From Ischnura elegans (lineage: Eukaryota; Arthropoda; Insecta; Odonata; Coenagrionidae): a stretch of DNA of 64,000 bases. A model generated the notes under the pieces. It worked only from the letters and a program-made list of their open reading frames with translations, had not been told where the DNA came from and did not search any database. The stretch spans positions 5,208,001-5,272,000 of the forward strand of contig NC_060252.1 in assembly GCF_921293095.1 (NCBI RefSeq). Reading direction: 5' to 3'. Within the stretch, counting starts at the first letter, position 1, and the number at the start of each line of letters is the position of its first letter. Positions 56,161-64,000 of the stretch are shown here, piece by piece. Made by a program: the position numbers and the translations under genes.

Positions 56161-59100
56161 TGAGGTAATGTCATTTTTTCAGTTCTTACGTCTGATTCAC
56201 GTTTGCCAATTATTTCCACAGTAGCATCTGCCATTTTATAATATTATAAGTATGATTACACATGAACAAAATCTCCACTTCTCCCAGTAGTTTTTCAAAA
56301 GTGAGTGGAAGGGGCTACTTCATCCAATTGGAACCAAGAATTAACGACAAATTAGGAATATTACTAACCTGAGTAAAATAAATTTGGTGTTTATCAGCGG
56401 TAGTGGTGATCACAATTCCTTGATCTGTTCTTAGTATTTCATATTTAAACTCGACCTAATGGTAAACGTCATTAAATCATATGCTTGGACCATTTTTTGT
56501 GGTAAATTTCTGGCTAAAACTTTACCTAATTTCTCGTATCTTGTTACTTAATCGCTAATGCATCTGGCATATCACCAGAAGTTTGCATAAAATAGCTTTA
56601 TTTACATAATTACTTTTTGAGGTGAAGTATTACCATTTGTATTTATTGTATTGTTTATTGTTCCTTGTATGTGCTATGTCACTAATCCCAATCACTTTAA
56701 ATTTGATTCATAATTGTGTTTTGGGCTCCATGATGCAAAATTTTGGTCAAATTCTTTTTATTTTCATCAGCTCTCGATAAGTGCGATCCACTTAATTTTG
56801 AAATCTGTAAAAGCTGCCATGTTCAATAGAATGTTCTTCATATGGAGCTCAATGAGGCAGCAACTCAAGAAGTCACTTGAAAGCAATGTCATTTATCACC
56901 ACCACTTTAAGTAACCACCACTTTTTACGTATGCAGTGATTTAATTGTCCTCCTCATCCTCAAATTTGTCAGACAATAAGCGATGATTTAAAGCTGATGA
57001 TAGAGAATATCAATTTTTCAATCAATGTTTTGTTCACATTTGTTTCATCTGATTCAATTTTTCCCTCCAGTAGGGTTTGATTAATTTTCCTAAACTTTGT
57101 CGCTCTTGCATGGCATACCTCGAGTTTTTCTTCATATTGGTGGTCTGACGTAGAAACGAATTACCAAGATGTATTATAACATTACAAAGTTACCAATTAC
57201 CATTTATAATTGTTTGTAGAACAGTGCATATTATTTCTTGTTTACATTTGGCAAACGTGTTCCTAGCCATGTTAGCCATATCATATCACCAAATGCCGGT
57301 GAATTTTCTATGCTATGGTACCATCATGGTCAGAACTCATGGCATAATAATGCTTGAGTTACCCTGTTATATGTATACCTGCATTATCCTGTATTCATGG
57401 CAGTCTATAGTAAAGATATTATTCAATTACACTGGTTGAGAAAAAATGTTTGTAATTCCAAGAATTTATGTTAGTTATTTACTTTCCTGCCGAATCCAAA
57501 AATAGCTTTGAAAAAGCATTGCCATGGGCAGTTCATTCCCAGTCATAGAGAAGCTCCTTAATTTTTATGGCTAAGAAAAAATAGGGGCATGATGAATCAA
57601 ATAAAGGATGAATTGGTCTAAGTTTTTTCCTATTACTTAAAAAACCAACAGCCATGCATTGAGGATTTCACGATTTCATGTGCATACCAATTTTAAGGAT
57701 TAACACATTGACACAACAGTATGACTTTCTGGTAACTACATTTTCTTGTACTAGTTCCTCTTTATGATGCTTGTTGCATCGTACAAATAATATTTTTATG
57801 CATTTTTCAAGAATTTTGTCAGCCAATGTTGTTATTTGAGTATTTGTGCCCACTCCACCGAGATTTAAGAGTACATATTTTTAATTTAACGTACAAACTG
57901 ATTGGATATGTGAGGTTCACTAACTAGCAATGAGTGCATAGATTAAAATTTTGAAAAACGTTTTCTTGTGACCTTAGAAACAGTTGGCCTGACACATTCA
58001 TTCCATTGCCAAAGATGACAAACTTGTGCTTACCGTGCAATACACTGAGAATGCAATGCTATAAATGCATCAGTGATCAGCATGCATTTTATGACCCATG
58101 CCTTCTCTTCAAGTATCAAAATGAAGTAAGTTATCAAGATTATTCATACGTACACACTTCAATGTACTTGAGAATGAAATTAAAAAATAATGGGTGACAC
58201 AGTTCTTTGAAATAAACTTCAAAAATGGCATTTAAGTGAGTCACATTGGTCATTTTAAACACTATTTCCCTTTTGAAGCATAAGTGATCCGTCAAGATAC
58301 ATTCTATGTGAGAGTATTTAGTGTGTCAAAATAAAATAACCTCCAGCCTCATGTGTGGAATTAAAAAAAATTATTTTCTACTTGACATGGTTGACTGAAT
58401 CACGATTAATACTTTAAAAAATAAAGAGTACTCATTTATCCAGAAATGCATGCAAAGTTGATTACCATTGCATTGGTGAAAAACATTAACCATTACATTT
58501 TATTGGATGAGATTAGATTGATTTTTGTTTTCACATTTGTAAGGAAATGTATTCTTCTTTCCGTAACTAGGTTTTTATGTCACATGAAAAATGTTTTCTC
58601 TGTTCTAAGAGTCGCAATTATCAATTATTGAAGTGGCTCCCTATCCCAATTTTAGGATCATTAAACATAGCTCATTTTCAAGCATCCATTGATAATGTAA
58701 GAGGATTCAATGTTGTAATACAACATGTTTATATTCCTAAATCTTAACTGGGGTATAGATTATGCTTGACAATTTGTGTAGTTTTTTGGAAACCCATTAT
58801 CACTAAGGTATTAAAATGTTGGAAATGTTTATTTTCAAAATCTAACGAATTGATTTCCAGATAACAATGTACTTATTAAAATTGAAATATCAAGTGTGTG
58901 CTATTTTTCCATATTTTATTCAGATTTGAGTAATGGTGATTGTATGTGCTTTTATTGTAGGTTGTTGAGTGTTCCAAGATATATCATGTTTCAGTTTTAT
59001 TTTTGCTGGATAAATTAAATACTTCATGTCACAACATACATTTTAAAAAGAAGCAAAATCAGGTAGCTCTCCGTTGTGTATTGAAATGAATTTTTACTAT

Positions 59101-60451
59101 TCTCCCCAGACTGCAGTCTTGTACTTGAGGCAATACATACTCCATCCAGTTTATTTTACTATTGAAATCCCTTTTGTTTGTACTCACTGGTGAAAGGCCA
59201 TTGAAATCCATTCCAAAGTTCAGCACGAGCACATGCCTGTGGAAGCAGTCATAACACAATGCATTAACAAACCAAGAAAAATATCCTAAAGTGAATGGAT
59301 TTATATTAATTTTGTAAAAATCTGTTTTGGATTGCTACAAGTTTGTTGGTGTTAAAGATGATGATTTCAGCCTGTCAGTATAAAAGCTTAACAATTCCGA
59401 TAAGTAATTTAACTTAGCTGTGTTTAAGACATGGAAGGTGTATAGCAACGATTAGTCCATAAAAAGGAAATGAAATGAGGGAAGGCCTAGCAGATAAAAT
59501 ATTTTCATTTGTTATTTACGTATTGGTGAAATTCTTATCCAAAGAAACTTTACAAATCTCATGCTCTCCTGTAAACAAGGTTTGTACCTGCCTAATTTAT
59601 TGAATTTCTCAAATAATTTATTGGTTGATTTCATTTGGCACCAATATTATGAATTTTTGTAGTATAATTAATTGTTTCACATACGGAGGACAATAAATAA
59701 GCATGGTATTATTTGACGGGAGCAATTTAATCAATTTTAAGGTAGTCCACGGCTGTATGGGCAAACAATTTCAAACAAAAGTTTCTGTGTCTCAAGTGCT
59801 TGTTGTGTAAGGTACAAAAGTTATTGATTCTGGATAACAAAGAAAAGTGTAGCAGTTTTTATATCATTTTCAATGTTAGTGATCTATACCTTTGTTTTTA
59901 ACCTTTGATCTTGCTAACAATAAATTATAATGGTTCCTGAATAAAATAAATGCTTTGTGTATTTTTCTGTAGCCAAGACATTTGATTTTTTATGCCATTA
60001 TTTGCTTGAAAACTCAATAAAAACTTATTTATGATCATCCCAATCTACAACATTAAAACCTCAAAAGTCATTGATGGGAATTACCAAACTAATGGGGCTA
60101 CTGTTAATGTAGTACAGGTGGAATGAATTGCACATTGCATTCACATGTTCACAATTGCATATCAGCGCATTTCATTTATTAAGATGTTGATAGTGCAGCA
60201 AAGACAATATTAGCAAATAATTACAACAAATTATGAAATAATATTTTTTTTTAACTGGAAATTTATTACAGCAAGATTAATGCCCCTAAGAATAGTTTAA
60301 TCCTACATTACAATTGGAAGCTTACAATTTTTAATTTTCACTAGTGCTCATGAAAAGGCACACATCAGGGCAAGAGTGTCACAAAGGAAAATGTTACCGT
60401 AGTGTGACAATCTACTACCTTGAAGTGATATCTAGGAATGATTGTGGAATA
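56161..60451. other. Intergenic AT-rich sequence, nothing recognised
   Basis: I see no coding exon, RNA gene, LTR, TIR pair or LINE motif here. Confidence 0.5.
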
Positions 60452-60749
60452 CAGGCATCCCCCGAGTTACGTAAGAGATGCGTTCCGGCAGACTATGCGT
60501 AAGTCGAAATTTACGTAAGTCGAACCTTTGCGTTGGCGTTTCAGAGATTGCTGTATAACAAGTTGTATCGTACAGGAATGAGCGCAACCACATACGCCAC
60601 CACATCCATCGCTAGAACTGCAAATTTTCACGTTGACTGCTGACTTGGGATTTATAAGCGATTTTTCTACAGAAATTAATGAAATTTCCTTCGAGGAATG
60701 ACAAAAATGGGTCACTTTGTTATTTTTAGCACGTAAAAAACTCTATAAC

Positions 60750-63052
60750 TATTCGATGTTTTTTGTACCATATAGCCCAGGAAATGAAGCATTTTGGCTT
60801 GCAATTTTTTCAAACTGAATCGATTTTCTTGAAATTTTCACAATAAGTAGGGTATATACCAAGAATCAAAATCTATATCATGCCGACGGGCGCTTTTACC
60901 CTGGGGGTGGTTTCCACCCCATCTCGGGGGTGGAAAATTTTAATTATATTTTGACCACAGGAATCGATAGAAAAATAAATTTTAAGAATAAAATGTTCTG
61001 TCCATTTTTTGCGTAAAATTAATATTTTTCGAGTTATTTGCGATTGAAAGTAACAGTTTTTTGACGAAAAAATCAACGATTTTAATCGATTATAGGCAAA
61101 TAACTTGAAAAGTATTAATGTTATCAGGAAATTGTGGGTTACAAAACTGTAGCTTATAAAAAATTAAATAAAAATCTTATTTTATATTTTCTTTATGACC
61201 AATTCGGACCGAGCTACAACTTGTTTATGGTTATCTATTGTTTGTCATACGCTAAATTTGAAAGATTCAATACCAAATAGCGGGAATAATGTAATTTTCA
61301 AGGAAACATTATGCAATTTGTTTAAAAGTGTTTTTAAAAAACTTTCTTATAATGAGAAAAAATATTTTTTATCATGAAATTTGAGCGAGTTATGATTAAA
61401 AATAAGATCAGTCCCTTCTTTTTTGTACGAAAAAATCAGTGAAAACAACTCCTTATTACCACACTAGACGAAATTAATCAATGCCCTTCAGTATTTCTCT
61501 TTATTTAAGTATTGTTAATTGATCCTAGAAGTTTTTTTAATTTACAACCCTAAATTTTGAAAAAAATGGAGGAAAAAGTGAAAAGTCATTTTCTACATTT
61601 TTGTTAAAAATGCTCTTTTTTTCAAAATAACTCCAAAAAAACTGGAGATAAGAAAAAAATGCAAGAGTAATAAATTATACCTTCTTTATTTTTAAATATT
61701 TTGGTGTGATTTAATTTTCCATACAATAAATATTTGGTGAGATATTGATAATTAAAACCTCTATTTCCAAGGGAGCTCCACCTTATTTAAACCCTTAAAT
61801 CCCTCCCCTTTCAAAATTAATGACTCGAAAAAAATTTTATTCACATGACCTTGTAGTCAGTAAAAACCCTACAAAATAAAATTTAAATGAACTTTCTATC
61901 ATAAAAAATATAGGAGCTATGTTTGAAATACCAATCAAATTTATTATCGAAAAATTCGAAATCCACAATTCAGAGCATAATATTCCTCATAATCAGCATA
62001 TACTTTGTGTACTTTACGTTAGAAGCTAACGATACACTCAAATTTGCTACAAAATAAACACACATACCAATAAGATATATATATACGTACACATATGTGA
62101 GTATGTGTGCTCTCGCTCACAGTGACCTGTGAGCATGCATGTGGTGGGAAGACTGAAAGCCATACAGTCTCCGTTTGATTGTGTTTCATGTAATGTCTAC
62201 ATAAATGTACATTTATTTGTTTATGTTACCATGACGAAGTTTGTTCTGTTTATCATATTGTTATATCTTTTCTGTGCTGTGATTAAAATCATGAGAGAAA
62301 AAAGTGAATAGATAATAAAAGGAGTAAGAAAGTGAATAAGAAGATACAATGTGAAAAATAATTTTTATTTTTAGGGTAAATTATTTTTTTACATTAACCC
62401 TCAATAAGGGTTGATTATTATGGGTTGAAACACCTTAAAATTATTTTCCAAACAAAAAAAATAATTATACATATAATTTAAACTAAATTTTACTCGTATT
62501 TAGCTTTAAAAAATAATTTTTTAAGTTTTAGCTTTTAGGGGTAGTTTTCACCCCTAAAAAATAAAAGGCGCCCTTCGGCATAGTATAGATTTTGAAGAAG
62601 GGGGAATGATTAGTCTAATCCCAAATATTTATGCAAATCGATTCGGTTTGAAAAAAATTTTTAAAGGAGGTATGATTAGTATAAACACAAATTTTTATGC
62701 AAATCGATTCAGTTTGAAAATTCTTTTTTACATTAACCCCCAATAAGGGTTGTTTATTATGGGTTGAAACACCATAAAATTATTTTCCAAACATAAAAAA
62801 TAATTATACATAAAATTTAAACTAAATTTTACTCGTATTTAGCTTTAAAAAATAATTTTTTAAGTTCCAGCTTTTAGGGGTAGTTTTCACCCCAAAAAAA
62901 TAAAAAGCGCCCTTCGGCATAATATAGATTTTGAAGTAGGGGGTATAATTAGTCTAATCCCAAATTTTGGTGCAAATCGATTCAGTTTGAAAAAATTGCA
63001 AGGTTTTACACTTTTTTGAGCTTCATTTCCTGGACTAATAGGTTGTACGAGC
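60750..63052. repeat. Nested foldback with long inverted arms
   Basis: The left arm contains CCCAGGAAATGAAGC, TTGCAATTTTTTCAAACTGA, ATCGATTTTC, CGGGCGCTTTTA and GGGGGTGG-type blocks. The right arm contains the same blocks in reverse complement and reverse order. Between the arms lies AT-rich filler with no coding capacity. Outer borders are uncertain. Confidence 0.65.
62384..63000. repeat. Tandem duplication, about 339-bp period
   Basis: The block starting ACATTAACCC (62391) recurs from 62730 with the same order of words, including GGGTTGAAACACC, TTACTCGTATTTAGC, GGGGTAGTTTTCACCCC and GCGCCCTTCGGCAT. The second unit is slightly shorter, and the two differ at scattered bases. Confidence 0.8.
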
Positions 63053-63173
63053 GAATATCTACTTCTTCGCGCTCGCATTCGAAAATTAACGTAATCATTT
63101 GAAATACGGTTATCGCTTACGTAAGTACGGATTTACGTAAGTCGAGACTTACGTAACTTGGGGGATGCCTGTA

Positions 63174-64000
63174 ATAACCTTTAAGAGCTATAACTAACCA
63201 GTTAAACCGAGTGTAATTCAACATTTTTACATCAACATTTCAACCATGACGACTTAACTAACTGAACAATGACATGGAAGGACATTCCAATTAATTACAC
63301 TCATCCATCACTGGAGTGCTGGATGTGATAAAACTATTATCCTAACCAGAATGACATTAGTTAATGTATACAACAAGATGTGGTGCAATAATGGACCACA
63401 GGATACATCCCAAAATTGCTTGATTGATATCACAGTCCGGAGTGCATATTATCCAACATTAATTGTCCAAATCTGAACAGTTCATTCAAAGAAATTTCGA
63501 AATTTTCAAACAAGACTAATGCCCTTTGGACTATAATAGCTATTATCTCAAAGGAAACAAAATTAAGGGCACAACAAAATATTTAAGAGTAACACATTGC
63601 AGGAGTGAAACAAGGCATAGTAAATCCAGCGATGACAACTTCCAGGATATGAAGTAATTAAGCAAGGTGAGGAGTGTGCCTTGCCACGTGGAGACCCATG
63701 AACCACAGGGGGTTTAGGGACATCAACACTCCACCGGAGGAAAGTAAGAGAAAAGAAATGGTATTAGTAGCCTGTACTGGAAATCGTGCAACACAAATCA
63801 AGCAAAGGGGATTTATTTAGACTACTTTAATTTAAGGTATCAGATTCATATTATAAACATTTTTATTAATAGAGAAAGTATATTTTGTATTTTTACTTTA
63901 TATTTACTTTGTACGTGTTTCTTTTTTATATGAAAAATTTCAATTGATATACAAATTTTTTTAATATACATACAAAATACATTAAAAATGATCATTAGCA
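63174..64000. other. Intergenic, nothing recognised
   Basis: No coding or repeat feature could be supported up to the end of the window. Confidence 0.5.

Larger units (their letters stand above)
60452..63171. mobile_element. TA-flanked TIR element with internal foldback
   Basis: The ends are CAGGCATCCCCCGAGTTACG and the inverse CGTAACTTGGGGGATGCCTG, with TA at 60450-60451 and 63172-63173. Repeated TTACGTAAGTCGA-type words follow each end. No transposase is recognisable. Within it, a second pair of inverted arms of roughly 200 bp (about 60750-60960 and 62850-63052) suggests another element nested inside. The CAGGCAT ends and TA duplication resemble Tigger-type elements. Confidence 0.75.

Overview
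This is a eukaryotic nuclear window, almost certainly from an arthropod and most likely an insect with a fairly large, transposon-rich genome. The evidence is spliced genes with canonical GT-AG introns, an insect-type GABA-receptor beta-like subunit, and a dense mix of pogo/Tigger-like, piggyBac-like, hAT-like, copia and non-LTR elements. I cannot name the species from sequence alone.

Three host genes can be supported. (1) The last coding exon of a GABA-gated chloride channel subunit (Lcch3 type) runs on the + strand and ends at 1965; the rest of the gene lies upstream of the window. (2) An ABHD14-type alpha/beta hydrolase runs on the - strand, with five coding exons from 44652 down to 30143 that give 272 residues with an intact catalytic triad. 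(3) A complete SLC30A9 (ZnT9, mitochondrial zinc exporter family) gene runs on the + strand, with twelve coding exons from 45386 to 55516 that give 549 residues. ABHD14 and SLC30A9 are divergent, with 733 bp between their start codons, so this interval probably holds a bidirectional promoter. Lcch3 and ABHD14 converge tail to tail across about 28 kb that is largely transposon.

Layout: 1-1445 intron of Lcch3; 1446-1965 Lcch3 last exon; about 1966-4060 probable 3' UTR; 4.7-5.0 kb tRNA-like SINEs; 6.4-9.9 kb a decayed LINE on the - strand, itself hit by a hAT-like MITE (7045-7335) and a solo LTR (8749-8972); 10511-16373 a Tigger-like element containing a piggyBac-like element and a second small Tigger-type MITE; 16792-21087 a copia retrotransposon with both LTRs; 21.8-22.8 kb a MITE and SINEs; 22.9-27.6 kb AT-rich DNA with nothing recognisable; 27.6-28.4 kb a LINE tail and SINE; 30.1-44.7 kb ABHD14, with introns holding a second piggyBac-like element, a TA-flanked 2 kb TIR element, a composite MITE and pieces of two LINE families; 45.4-55.5 kb SLC30A9, with a hAT-like MITE, a 142 bp foldback hairpin and a second copy of the composite MITE in its introns; 55.5-60.4 kb 3' UTR and unrecognised AT-rich DNA; 60452-63171 a TA-flanked TIR element with an internal foldback and a tandem duplication; then unrecognised sequence to the end.

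I found no CRISPR array, rRNA, convincing functional tRNA gene or new biological system. The most interesting observations concern transposon biology: two copies of a roughly 1.38 kb element carry the same nested MITE at the same internal site, the 10.5-16.4 kb region is a nested transposon stack, and both piggyBac-like elements carry subterminal palindromes.
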